Assembly: GCF_030124145.1 (NCBI RefSeq)
Contig: NZ_JASKMS010000017.1
Span: 62,001-126,000, forward strand
DNA: 64,000 bases
Source: Streptomyces sp. 378
GTDB lineage: Bacteria; Actinomycetota; Actinomycetes; Streptomycetales; Streptomycetaceae
Direction of reading: 5' to 3'
The position numbers were made by a program, and so were the translations under genes. The notes below the pieces were generated by a model. The model was not told the origin of the DNA. It did not search any database and was given only the letters and a program-made list of their open reading frames with translations. Numbering within the stretch: position 1 is the stretch's first letter; each line of letters starts with the position of its first letter. This document shows, one piece after another, positions 1 through 8,526 of the stretch.

Positions 1-4
1 GCGC

Positions 5-664
5 ATGACCTCTGTGCCCACGCCGATCCCCTCCCGCACGCAGTACGTGCTGGAGGGGATCAAACACCGCATCCTCACCGGGCAGTTGACGCCCGGGCAG
101 GCGCTCGTCGAGACCGAGCTCGCCGCGCAGTTCGGGGTGTCCAAGACCCCCGTGCGGGAGGCGCTCAAGACCCTCGCCGGGACCGGGCTGGTCGTGATGA
201 ACCAGTACAAGGGCGTCACGGTGCGCATGGTGGACGCGGACATGGCGCGCGAGGTCTACGACGTGCGGCTGCTGCTGGAGCCCGAGGCTCTGAAGCGGGC
301 CGTGCGGCGCGGTGCCTCCCTGGACGCCGCTCGGGACGCCCTGACCCGGGCCGACGTCGCCACCGACACCGCCGAACGCTCCCTGGCCAACCGGGAGTTC
401 CACCGTGCCCTGTACCTGCCGTGCGGCAACCCGCTGCTCGGCCGAATGCTCGACGAGGTGCGTGACCAGGCCGCCCTCGTCTCGGCCGTCGCCTGGGCCG
501 CCTCACCCTCCTGGGAGCGGGAGGCCGGCGAGCACCGGGAGATCCTGCGGCTCGCCCTCGACGGCGACGCCGACGGCGCGGCGCGTGCCCTGCACGTCCA
601 CATCGCCTCCTTCGTGCAGCGCGCCTTCCCCCAGGCGGCACGGGAACAGGAAGGTCAGCAATGA
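5..664 (+). CDS. GntR-family (FCD) transcriptional regulator
   Basis: A 219-residue DNA-binding repressor of the GntR superfamily, FadR/FCD branch. Residues about 10-75 form the winged helix-turn-helix (GQLTPGQ, GVSKTPVREALKTL), and residues 80-210 the all-helical FCD ligand domain with the FH (REFHRALY) and EHRE histidines that usually hold a metal and a carboxylic acid. Its stop overlaps the start of the DapA-family gene by 4 nt, so it is translationally coupled to the sugar-acid enzymes and probably senses one of their intermediates. That role is inferred; the family assignment is clear. The ATG lies 5 nt from the window edge, so an upstream start cannot be excluded. Confidence 0.9.
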   Translation: MTSVPTPIPSRTQYVLEGIKHRILTGQLTPGQALVETELAAQFGVSKTPVREALKTLAGTGLVVMNQYKGVTVRMVDADMAREVYDVRLLLEPEALKRAVRRGASLDAARDALTRADVATDTAERSLANREFHRALYLPCGNPLLGRMLDEVRDQAALVSAVAWAASPSWEREAGEHREILRLALDGDADGAARALHVHIASFVQRAFPQAAREQEGQQ

Positions 665-1572
665 GCAGCGTGGCGTTCGAGACCCAGCGGGCGGCCCTGG
701 CCGACGTGGTGGCGATCCCGGTGACCCCGTTCGCCGAGGACGGCTCCGTCGAGCAGGGCACCTACCGGGCTCTGCTGCGCCGTCTGCTCGACGGCGGCAT
801 CACGACCCTCACCCCCAACGGCAACACCGGCGAGTTCTATGCCCTCACTCCCGAGGAGCGCCGGCTCGTCACCGAACTGACCGTCGACGAGGCCGGAACG
901 CGGGCCGCGATCCTCGTCGGCGTCGGGCACGACGTCCCGACCGCCGTCGCCTCCGCGCGGCACGCCCGGGACCTCGGCGCCCAGATGGTGATGGTCCACC
1001 AGCCCGTCCACCCGTACGTCTCCCAGGCGGGCTGGGTCGACTACCACCGGGCCGTCGCCGAGGCCGTGCCCGAGCTGGGCGTCGTCCCGTACATCCGCAA
1101 CGCGCAGCTCTCGGGCGCCCGGCTGGCCGAACTCGCCGACGTCTGCCCGAACGTCATCGGCGTGAAGTACGCCGTCCCGGACGCGGCCGGGTTCGCCGGG
1201 TTCGCCCGGGACGCGGGTCTCGAGCGGTTCGTGTGGGTGGCCGGGCTCGCCGAGCCGTACGCGCCCTCCTACTTCTCCGCCGGTGCCACCGGCTTCACCT
1301 CGGGACTGGTGAACGTGGCCCCGGCCGTCTCCCTGAACATGCTGGAGGCGCTGCGCTCCGGCGACTACCCGGCCGCCATGAAGGTGTGGGAGCAGATCCG
1401 CCGCTTCGAGGAACTGCGCGCGGCCAACGGTTCCGCGAACAACGTCACCGTCGTCAAGGAGGCCCTCGCCTCCCTCGGGCTGTGCCGCCGCGAGGTCCGC
1501 CCGCCGAGCCGCACCCTCGGGGAGGACGAGCGCGCCGCGGTCGCCGCGATCGCCGCGGGGTGGTCGATATGA
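661..1572 (+). CDS. DapA/NAL-family (dihydrodipicolinate synthase-like) lyase or dehydratase
   Basis: A 303-residue class I aldolase-fold enzyme. It has the NTGEF motif at about residues 56-60, Tyr144 (VVPYIRNA) and the Schiff-base Lys169 (GVKYAV) in the family positions. Such enzymes act on 2-keto sugar acids; members that follow an IlvD/Edd-type dehydratase are often 2-keto-3-deoxy-sugar-acid dehydratases or aldolases. It overlaps the regulator before it and the dehydratase after it by 4 nt each (ATGA), so the three form one unit. I infer conversion of a keto-deoxy-arabonate or keto-deoxy-glucarate to 2-oxoglutarate semialdehyde, or its cleavage. Classical DapA is less likely, because this is a catabolic setting. 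Confidence 0.85.
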   Translation: MSSVAFETQRAALADVVAIPVTPFAEDGSVEQGTYRALLRRLLDGGITTLTPNGNTGEFYALTPEERRLVTELTVDEAGTRAAILVGVGHDVPTAVASARHARDLGAQMVMVHQPVHPYVSQAGWVDYHRAVAEAVPELGVVPYIRNAQLSGARLAELADVCPNVIGVKYAVPDAAGFAGFARDAGLERFVWVAGLAEPYAPSYFSAGATGFTSGLVNVAPAVSLNMLEALRSGDYPAAMKVWEQIRRFEELRAANGSANNVTVVKEALASLGLCRREVRPPSRTLGEDERAAVAAIAAGWSI

Positions 1573-3302
1573 GCACACCGAAGAAGCGTCCGGAGGACCT
1601 GCGCAGCCACCAGTGGTACGGCACCGAGGGGTTGCGTACCTTCAGTCACCGTGCCCGCACCCGCCAGCTCGGCTACCTGCCCGAGGAGCACCTCGGCAAG
1701 CCGGTCATCGCGATCCTCAACACCTGGTCGGACATCAATCCCTGCCATGTGCACCTCAGGGACCGCGCCCAGGCGGTCAAGCGCGGTGTCTGGCAGGCGG
1801 GCGGTTTCCCGCTGGAGTTCCCGGTCTCGACCCTGAGTGAGACCTTCCAGAAGCCGACCCCCATGCTCTACCGCAACCTGCTCGCCATGGAGACGGAGGA
1901 GCTGCTGCGGTCGTACCCGGTCGACGGGGCCGTGCTGATGGGCGGCTGCGACAAGTCGACGCCCGCCCTGCTCATGGGCGCGGCGAGCGCGGACCTGCCG
2001 GCGGTGTTCGTGCCGGCCGGGCCGATGCTGCCGGGCCACTGGCGGGGCGAGACCCTCGGCTCCGGTACCGACATGTGGAAGTACTGGGACGACAAGCGGG
2101 CCGGGGTCATCGGCGACTGCGAGATGCAGGAGCTGGAGAGCGGCCTCGCCCGCTCGCCCGGCCACTGCATGACGATGGGCACGGCCTCCACGCTGACCGC
2201 CGCCGCCGAGGCGCTCGGTGTCACGGTCCCGGGCGCCTCCAGCATCCCGGCCGTCGACTCCGGGCACGACCGGATGGCCGCCAGGGCGGGCATGACGATC
2301 GTCGAACTGGTCCACAAGGACCGCAAGCCGAGCGACATCCTCACCGCCGAGGCCTTCCACGACGCCGTGACGACCGTGCTCGGACTCGGCGGCTCCACCA
2401 ACGCCGTGATCCACCTGATCGCCATGGCCGGCCGCGCGGGCGTCCGGCTCACCCTCGACGACTTCGACCGCATCGCCCGCACGGTGCCGGTGCTGGCCAA
2501 CGTACGGCCCGGCGGACAGACGTACCTGATGGAGGACTTCCACTTCGCGGGCGGCCTGCCCGGGTTCCTCTCCCGGATCACGGACCTGCTCCACCTCGAC
2601 CGCCCGACCGTCTCGTACGACACGCTGCGGGAGCAGCTCGCCGGCGCCCAGGTGCACAACGACGACGTCATCCGGACCCGGGACAACCCGGTCGCCGCCG
2701 AGGGTGGGGTCGCGGTGCTGCGCGGCAACCTCTGCCCGGACGGCGCCGTCATCAAGCACATCTCCGCCGAGCAGCACCTGCTCAAGCACACCGGACCCGC
2801 CGTCGTCTTCGACGACTACAGGACGATGCAGCGCACCATCAACGACCCGGCGCTCGGCATCACCCCCGACCACGTGCTCGTGCTGCGGGGCGCCGGCCCC
2901 AAGGGCGGCCCGGGCATGCCCGAGTACGGCATGCTGCCCCTGCCCGACTACCTGCTCAAGCAGGGCGTCCGGGACATGGTCCGCATTTCCGACGCCCGGA
3001 TGAGCGGCACGAGTTACGGCACCTGTGTGCTGCACGTCGCTCCCGAGTCGCATGTGGGCGGACCGCTCGCCCTCGTGCGCACCGGCGACTCCATCACCCT
3101 CGATGTCGCGGCCCGCACCCTCCATCTCCATGTGGACGACGAGGAGCTGGACCGGCGCAGGGCGGACTGGACGCCCCCGCCCACCCGCTACGAGCGCGGA
3201 TACGGCGCGCTCTACGACGAGCAGATCACGCAGGCCGACACCGGCTGCGACTTCGAGTTCCTGGCTCGCCCGGGCACGGTGCGGGACCCGTACGCGGGCT
3301 GA
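1569..3302 (+). CDS. IlvD/Edd-family sugar-acid dehydratase
   Basis: A 577-residue iron-sulfur dehydratase of the IlvD/Edd family. The ATG at 1569 overlaps the previous stop (ATGA); the longer frame upstream only runs through the previous genes. Visible family motifs include NPCH near residue 58, GGCDKSTPALLMG, GDCEM, GGSTNAVIHL, the RGAGPKGGPGMPEYG stretch and RMSGTSYGTC near the C-terminus, consistent with three cluster-ligand cysteines. Family members dehydrate dihydroxy-acids or aldonates (arabonate, xylonate, gluconate). The DapA-like partner and surrounding arabinan/pectin enzymes favour an aldonate or aldarate over branched-chain amino acid synthesis. The exact substrate cannot be read from sequence. 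Confidence 0.88.
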   Translation: MSTPKKRPEDLRSHQWYGTEGLRTFSHRARTRQLGYLPEEHLGKPVIAILNTWSDINPCHVHLRDRAQAVKRGVWQAGGFPLEFPVSTLSETFQKPTPMLYRNLLAMETEELLRSYPVDGAVLMGGCDKSTPALLMGAASADLPAVFVPAGPMLPGHWRGETLGSGTDMWKYWDDKRAGVIGDCEMQELESGLARSPGHCMTMGTASTLTAAAEALGVTVPGASSIPAVDSGHDRMAARAGMTIVELVHKDRKPSDILTAEAFHDAVTTVLGLGGSTNAVIHLIAMAGRAGVRLTLDDFDRIARTVPVLANVRPGGQTYLMEDFHFAGGLPGFLSRITDLLHLDRPTVSYDTLREQLAGAQVHNDDVIRTRDNPVAAEGGVAVLRGNLCPDGAVIKHISAEQHLLKHTGPAVVFDDYRTMQRTINDPALGITPDHVLVLRGAGPKGGPGMPEYGMLPLPDYLLKQGVRDMVRISDARMSGTSYGTCVLHVAPESHVGGPLALVRTGDSITLDVAARTLHLHVDDEELDRRRADWTPPPTRYERGYGALYDEQITQADTGCDFEFLARPGTVRDPYAG

Positions 3303-3356
3303 ACCACCGCACCGCCCAGGTACCTCAGCACGACCCGGCACGAACCCCGCACAGCG

Positions 3357-3372
3357 GGAAAGCGCTTACCGC
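3357..3372. promoter_or_regulatory. Candidate LacI-type operator before the ABC permeases
   Basis: The 113-nt gap between the dehydratase and the first permease holds the palindrome AAGCGCTT at 3361-3368 inside GGGAAAGCGCTTACCG. CG-centred palindromes of this kind are typical LacI-family operators in Streptomyces sugar-uptake genes. It lies about 50 nt upstream of the permease start, suggesting an internal promoter for the transport genes. The same 8-mer occurs by chance within coding DNA (for example 11109-11116), so the assignment is tentative. Confidence 0.35.
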
Positions 3373-3415
3373 GCCCGCATGACGTACCACGACGTACTGA
3401 GAACGGAGAACAGTC

Positions 3416-4351
3416 ATGGCCCAAGCCGCAGCCGTGGCGAAACCGCCCGCGCCACCGAGGCGGCGCCGTGCCTCCGCCACCCCGCGCAGGCTTCCCTACC
3501 TGCTGATCGCACCGGCCGCCCTGCTCATGCTGGGCTTCATCGCCTACCCGGTCATCAGCGTCTTCTACTACAGCCTGCAGAACTACAACCCCACCAAGCC
3601 GTGGCGGAACGGATTCGCGGGTTTCGACAACTTCGTCCGTATCTTCACCGACGACCCGCTGTTCTGGGACAGTCTCGTCTTCAGCGCCAAGTGGGTCTTC
3701 GTCGAAGTGGGCCTGCAGCTGATGTTCGGCCTGGCGCTGGCCCTCATCGTCAACCAGACCTTCGTCGGCCGGGGCCTGGGACGCGCCATGGTCTTCTCCC
3801 CGTGGGCCGTCTCCGGCGTACTGACCTCCGCGATCTGGGTGCTGCTCTACAACTCCCAGACGGGCATCACCCGTTACCTCGCCGACATGGGCATCGGCTC
3901 CTACGGCACCAGCTGGCTGTCCGACACCTCGACCGTGTTCCCGGCCGCCGTCGTCGCCGACCTGTGGCGCGGTGTGCCGTTCTTCGCGATCCTGATCCTC
4001 GCCGACCTGCAGTCCGTCTCGAAGGACCTCTACGAGGCCGCCGAGGTCGACGGGGCCAGCCGGTTCAAGCAGTTCTGGCACATCACGCTGCCCCATCTGA
4101 AGGACGCCATCATCCTGTCCACGCTGCTGCGCGCGGTCTGGGAGTTCAACAACGTCGACCTGCTCTACACGCTGACCGGCGGCGGACCCGCGGGCGTCAC
4201 CACGACCCTGCCGCTCTACGTCGCCAGCACCAGCGTCGAGTCCCACAACTTCGGCTACGCGTCGGCCCTGACCACGGTCGCGTTCGTGATCCTGCTCTTC
4301 TGCTCGGTCGTCTATCTGCGGATGAGCAAGTTCGGAGGCGAGAACAAGTGA
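3416..4351 (+). CDS. Sugar ABC transporter permease (MalF/UgpA-like)
   Basis: A 311-residue inner-membrane permease of a CUT1-type sugar importer. About six hydrophobic segments follow a basic N-terminal tail (PPRRRRASATPRR), and the cytoplasmic EAA loop EAAEVDGASRFKQF is present near residue 215 for docking to the ATPase. An SD-like GGAG precedes the ATG. It overlaps the second permease by 4 nt (GTGA). The matching binding lipoprotein is at 12127-13482, separated by enzyme genes. No ATP-binding subunit is encoded in the window, so a shared MsiK-like ATPase is likely. The cargo is inferred to be pectin- or arabinan-derived oligosaccharide. Confidence 0.92.
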   Translation: MAQAAAVAKPPAPPRRRRASATPRRLPYLLIAPAALLMLGFIAYPVISVFYYSLQNYNPTKPWRNGFAGFDNFVRIFTDDPLFWDSLVFSAKWVFVEVGLQLMFGLALALIVNQTFVGRGLGRAMVFSPWAVSGVLTSAIWVLLYNSQTGITRYLADMGIGSYGTSWLSDTSTVFPAAVVADLWRGVPFFAILILADLQSVSKDLYEAAEVDGASRFKQFWHITLPHLKDAIILSTLLRAVWEFNNVDLLYTLTGGGPAGVTTTLPLYVASTSVESHNFGYASALTTVAFVILLFCSVVYLRMSKFGGENK

Positions 4352-5247
4352 GCACCAAGGTGGCCACCAAGGCCGCGCCCGCCCCCGCACCCGCCACCCC
4401 CGAACCGCCGCGGCCGGCGAGCACGTCCCGCCGCGCCTGGGACGAGGCGCCCCGCTGGCAGATCTACCTGCCCCTGGGCATCTACCTCGTCTTCACGCTG
4501 ATCCCGTTCTACTGGATCCTGCTGTTCTCGCTGCGCCCGGCCGGTTCCACCTCGCTGGTGCCCTGGCCGATGACCTTCGACCACTTCGAGAAGGTGTGGA
4601 CGGAGCGCAGCTTCGGCGTCTACTTCCAGAACAGCGTGCTCGTCGGCGTCGCCACGCTGGTGATGACGACCCTGGTCGCGCTGGCCGGGGGCTACGCCCT
4701 CGCCCGGTTCGACTTCAAGGTCAAGCAGCTCTTCATGCTGGCCCTGCTGTGCTCCCAGTTCGTCCCGGGCGCGCTGCTGCTGGTCCCGCTGTTCGAGATC
4801 TTCGCCGAGCTGCAGATGATCAACTCGCTGGGCAGCGTCATCATCGCCGAGACCGTCTTCCAGCTCCCGCTGTCGATGATCCTGATCAGCAACTTCATCA
4901 AGAACGTGCCGTACTCCCTGGAGGAGGCCGCCTGGGTCGACGGCTGCAACCGGTTCAAGGCCTTCCGGATCGTCGTCCTGCCGCTGCTGCGGCCCGGCCT
5001 GATCGCCGTCGGTTCCTTCGCCTTCGTGCACTCCTGGAACCACTTCCTGTTCGCCCTGATGTTCCTCAACAACCAGCACAAGCAGACCATCCCGGTCGGC
5101 CTCAACACCCTGATGGGCGCGGACAGCGTCGACCTCGGCGCCCTCGCCGCCGGCGGCATCATCGCGGCCGTGCCCGTGGTGCTCGTGTTCGCCTTCATCC
5201 AGAAGTGGCTGATCACCGGGTTCAGCGCGGGGGCGGTGAAGGGATGA
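4348..5247 (+). CDS. Sugar ABC transporter permease (MalG/UgpE-like)
   Basis: A 299-residue partner permease. The GTG start at 4348 overlaps the previous stop; the frame extends far upstream but only as a shadow of the first permease. A Pro/Ala-rich cytoplasmic tail (residues 1-35) is followed by six predicted membrane spans and the EAA loop EAAWVDGCNRFKAF near residue 195. The C-terminus FSAGAVKG is typical of MalG-type permeases. It pairs with the preceding gene to make the heterodimeric channel, and its stop overlaps the start of the pectate lyase gene by 4 nt. Confidence 0.92.
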   Translation: MSTKVATKAAPAPAPATPEPPRPASTSRRAWDEAPRWQIYLPLGIYLVFTLIPFYWILLFSLRPAGSTSLVPWPMTFDHFEKVWTERSFGVYFQNSVLVGVATLVMTTLVALAGGYALARFDFKVKQLFMLALLCSQFVPGALLLVPLFEIFAELQMINSLGSVIIAETVFQLPLSMILISNFIKNVPYSLEEAAWVDGCNRFKAFRIVVLPLLRPGLIAVGSFAFVHSWNHFLFALMFLNNQHKQTIPVGLNTLMGADSVDLGALAAGGIIAAVPVVLVFAFIQKWLITGFSAGAVKG

Positions 5248-6533
5248 GAGCACGTCACCTCGCCGTGGCCGCCGGCCTGCTGGGGCTGCTGTGCGTCCCC
5301 GCGCACGCCGAGGCCCGGGACATCGGCCGCGACACCCTGCCCGCGCACGACGGCTGGGCGGCGGCCGCGGGCGGCACCACCGGAGGCGCCGCGGCCGACG
5401 ACGCCCACGTCCACACCGTGACCGACCGCGCCGGGCTGGTCCGCGCCCTCGACGGCGGTAGCGACACCCCGAAGATCATCAAGATCGCCGGGACCGTCGA
5501 CGCCAACACCGACGACGACGGCGACCGCCTGGACTGCGCCGACTACGCCACCGACGGCTACGGCCTGAAGAAGTACCTCGCCGCCTACGACCCCCGCACC
5601 TGGGGCCCGGCCAAGCCCAGCGGCCCGCAGGAGGAGGCCCGCCAGGCGTCGGCGGCCCGGCAGGCCGAGCGGATCGTGCTGCCCGTCGGCTCCAACACCA
5701 CGATCGTCGGACTGGGCTCCCGCGCGGTGCTCAAGGGCGCGAGCCTCCAGGTCAAGGACGCGGACAACGTGATCATCCGCAACCTCGACCTGCGCGACGC
5801 CTACGACTGCTTCCCCGTCTGGCAGCCCAACACCGGCGGCCTCGGCGACTGGAAGACCGCCTACGACAACATCTGGTTGCGCGGCGCCACGCACGTCTGG
5901 ATCGACCACGTCACGCTCTCCGACCAGGGGCACCCGGACGAGAAGGAACCCACCCACTTCGGCCGCAACTACCTGCGCCACGACGGCCTGCTGGACATCA
6001 CCAACGGCTCCGACCTGGTCACCGTCTCCTGGAGCCGCTTCACCGGCCACGACAAGGCCATGCTCATCGGCAACAGCGACTCGGCCACGAGCGACCGGGG
6101 CAAGCTCCGGGTCACCCTGCACCACAACGAGTTCACATCGGTCGTCCAGCGCGCCCCGCGGGTCCGCTTCGGCCAGGTGCACCTCTACAACAACCGGTAC
6201 GTCGTCCCCGACGGCGCGCCCTACCGCTACTCCCTCGGCGTGGGCACCGAGTCCGCCCTCTACGCCGAGAACAACGCCTTCACCACGCCCGGCCATGTCG
6301 AGGCGGCCGACCTGGTCAAGAGCTGGAACGGCAGCGCCCTGCACCAGAGCGGCACCCTCTTCAACGGCTATCCGGTCGACCTGCTCGCGATCCACAACGC
6401 CTACAACTCGGGCAGTGAGCGCGACCTGACCGCCGACGTGGGCTGGACACCGACCCTGCACACGAAGATCGACAGCGCCCGGACGGCCGACCGAGTGGTG
6501 GCCCGCGGCGCGGGAGCGGGGAGTAACCCATGA
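5244..6533 (+). CDS. Secreted pectate lyase, PL1 family
   Basis: A 429-residue secreted enzyme cleaving polygalacturonate by beta-elimination. Residues 1-22 are a signal peptide (hydrophobic core LAVAAGLLGLLCV, cleavage after AHA). The parallel beta-helix carries the PL1 motif WIDH at 219-222, an Asp in HDGLLDI near 250 that fits calcium binding, and RAPRVRF at 303-309 containing the arginines expected for catalysis, followed by HLYNN. The order and size match PL1 lyases. It is translationally coupled to the permease before and the oxidoreductase after, which ties uptake and depolymerisation together. A close paralogue lies at 14501-15811 (shared motifs RDxGR, GTTGG, AHVHTVT). Confidence 0.92.
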   Translation: MRARHLAVAAGLLGLLCVPAHAEARDIGRDTLPAHDGWAAAAGGTTGGAAADDAHVHTVTDRAGLVRALDGGSDTPKIIKIAGTVDANTDDDGDRLDCADYATDGYGLKKYLAAYDPRTWGPAKPSGPQEEARQASAARQAERIVLPVGSNTTIVGLGSRAVLKGASLQVKDADNVIIRNLDLRDAYDCFPVWQPNTGGLGDWKTAYDNIWLRGATHVWIDHVTLSDQGHPDEKEPTHFGRNYLRHDGLLDITNGSDLVTVSWSRFTGHDKAMLIGNSDSATSDRGKLRVTLHHNEFTSVVQRAPRVRFGQVHLYNNRYVVPDGAPYRYSLGVGTESALYAENNAFTTPGHVEAADLVKSWNGSALHQSGTLFNGYPVDLLAIHNAYNSGSERDLTADVGWTPTLHTKIDSARTADRVVARGAGAGSNP

Positions 6534-7687
6534 GCACACCCCTGCCCGTCGTCCTCGCCGGCGCCCGCGGCCACGGCCGCTGGCACCTGGAGAACATCCG
6601 CCGGCTCGGCCGCGCGGGACTGGTCCGGCTGGCCGGCATCTGCGAGCCGACCCCGCTGACCGAGGACGAGTTCGGCGGCGAACTCCCCGAGCAGTCGGCC
6701 GACTTCGGCGCGCTGCTGGAGTCCACCGGCGCCCGGATCGCGGTGATCTGCACGCCGATCCCGACGCACACCGACCTCGCGCTGACGGCCGCGCGCAACG
6801 GCGTCCACATCCTCCTGGAGAAGCCGCCCGCGCCCTCCTACGCCGAGTACCGCCGCATGGCCGACGGCGTCGCCGAGGCCGGTGTCGCCTGCCAGATCGG
6901 GTTCCAGTCGCTGGGCTCGCACGCCCTGCCCGCCATCCGCGAACTGATCGCCCAGGGCGCCGTCGGCCAACTCGTCGGGCTCGGCGGAGCCGGTGCCTGG
7001 GTGCGCGACGAGGCCTACTTCCGCCGGGCGCCCTGGGCGGGCAAGCGACGGATGAACGGCGCCGACGTGATCGACGGAGCGCTGACCAACCCCCTCGCGC
7101 ACGCCGTCGCCACGGCCCTGGCCCTCGGCGGCAGCACCCGCGCCGAGGACGTCACCGCCATCGAGACCGAACTGCTGCGGGCCAACGCCATCGAGTCCGA
7201 CGACACCTCCTGCGTCCGCGTCACCACCGCGCAGGGACACCCGGTCACCGTCGCCGCGACCCTGTGCGCCGAACGGGCCGACGAGCCGTACGTCCTGGTG
7301 CACGGCAGCAGCGGCCGGATCACCTTCTGGTACAAGCAGGACCGGGTGCTGCTCCAGCGCGCGGACCACGGCCCGCAGGAGTACGAGTACGGCCGCACCG
7401 ACCTGCTGGAGAACCTCGTGGCGCACCTCACCACCGGGGCCGGCCTGCTGGTCACCCCGGACGCGACCGGCGCCTTCATGAAGGTCGTGGAGGCGATCCG
7501 GCAGGCCCCCGACCCGGCCCCGCTGCCCGACACCGCCTGGCACCGGATCCCCGGCGAGAACCGCAGGGTCGTGCCCGGCATCGACGGACTGGTGGCGGCC
7601 GCCGCCGACACCCTCTCCCTGTACTCCGAGCTGGGTGCTCCTTGGGTGCTCCCGCCCGCCCGCCGGAAAGAGGTGAGCACCCGATGA
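6530..7687 (+). CDS. Gfo/Idh/MocA-family NAD(P)-dependent oxidoreductase
   Basis: A 385-residue cytoplasmic dehydrogenase-like protein. The N-terminal Rossmann domain begins VVLAGARGHGRWH, where the usual GxGxxG is relaxed to GARGHG. The EKPPAPS motif with Lys98 is the conserved catalytic/cofactor lysine of the family. The C-terminal alpha/beta domain is typical. These enzymes oxidise or epimerise sugars and sugar derivatives. Start and stop each overlap neighbours by 4 nt (pectate lyase before, DUF6807 protein after). Gfo/Idh plus DUF6807 is a recurrent pair in carbohydrate loci, so they probably act in succession on one sugar. The substrate is unknown. Confidence 0.88.
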   Translation: MSTPLPVVLAGARGHGRWHLENIRRLGRAGLVRLAGICEPTPLTEDEFGGELPEQSADFGALLESTGARIAVICTPIPTHTDLALTAARNGVHILLEKPPAPSYAEYRRMADGVAEAGVACQIGFQSLGSHALPAIRELIAQGAVGQLVGLGGAGAWVRDEAYFRRAPWAGKRRMNGADVIDGALTNPLAHAVATALALGGSTRAEDVTAIETELLRANAIESDDTSCVRVTTAQGHPVTVAATLCAERADEPYVLVHGSSGRITFWYKQDRVLLQRADHGPQEYEYGRTDLLENLVAHLTTGAGLLVTPDATGAFMKVVEAIRQAPDPAPLPDTAWHRIPGENRRVVPGIDGLVAAAADTLSLYSELGAPWVLPPARRKEVSTR

Positions 7688-8526
7688 CCACCGACACCGC
7701 GGTCCTGCATGTCGCGGGCCGGCCGGTCGGCCGGTACGTCACGCGGCCCGAGCTCCCCGCGCGCCTGTCCCCGCGCCCGTACCTGCACCCCGTCACCACC
7801 CTGGCCGGCACGGCCGTGACCGAGCTCGGCCCGGCCGACCACGCACACCACCTCGGCGTCGGTGTCGCCGTTCCCGACGTCGAGGGGTACAACTTCTGGG
7901 GCGGGCGCACCTTCGTCCGCGACCAGGGCCCGACCGAGCTGGACAACCACGGCACCCAGCGGCACTGCGCCTTCCAGCTGCGCGACCCCGACGGCTTCGT
8001 GGAGGAGCTGCGCTGGGTGGCCGCCCCGGGCGAGCTGCTGCGTGAACGCCGCACGGTCGCGGCCACCGAACTCACCGACCACGCCTGGGCGCTGGACCTC
8101 ACCTTCTCCCTCACCAACGTCACCCCGGGCCCGCTGTCCATCGGCAGCCCCGCCACCAACGGGCGCCCGGGCGCGGCCTACGGCGGCTTCTTCTGGCGGG
8201 CCCGCAAGGAATCCGGGGCCCCGGACGTCTTCACCGCCGACACCGAGGGCGAGGCCGGGGTCCACGGACGGCGTGCCGACTGGCTCGCCCTGGCCGGCTC
8301 CACCTGGACGCTGGTCTTCGCCGGGGCCACCGGACAGACCCGGCGGGACCCGTGGTTCGTACGCACCGGGGAGTACCCGGGCGTGGGCTCGTCCCTCGCG
8401 CACGACGAACGGCTGCCGATCCCGCCCGGTGACACCGTCGTACGCCGTGTCGTCACCGTCGTCGCCGACGGCCGCCTCGACCGGGACGCGGCCGCGTCCC
8501 TCGTCCGCAAGGCGGTGAGCCCGTGA
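7684..8526 (+). CDS. DUF6807 (PmoA-like) family protein
   Basis: A 280-residue protein of the DUF6807 family, whose members are often named PmoA although they are not methane monooxygenase subunits. The fold is expected to be a galactose-mutarotase-like beta-sandwich. Visible features are the His-rich DHAHHLGV stretch (about residues 46-53), GYNFWGGRTF, and a C-terminal DPWFVRTGEYPGVGSS block with a basic tail. No signal peptide, so it is cytoplasmic. It is coupled to the oxidoreductase upstream (ATGA) and to the GH43 enzyme downstream (GTGA). A sugar-binding or sugar-processing role is inferred; no reaction is established. Confidence 0.75.
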   Translation: MTTDTAVLHVAGRPVGRYVTRPELPARLSPRPYLHPVTTLAGTAVTELGPADHAHHLGVGVAVPDVEGYNFWGGRTFVRDQGPTELDNHGTQRHCAFQLRDPDGFVEELRWVAAPGELLRERRTVAATELTDHAWALDLTFSLTNVTPGPLSIGSPATNGRPGAAYGGFFWRARKESGAPDVFTADTEGEAGVHGRRADWLALAGSTWTLVFAGATGQTRRDPWFVRTGEYPGVGSSLAHDERLPIPPGDTVVRRVVTVVADGRLDRDAAASLVRKAVSP

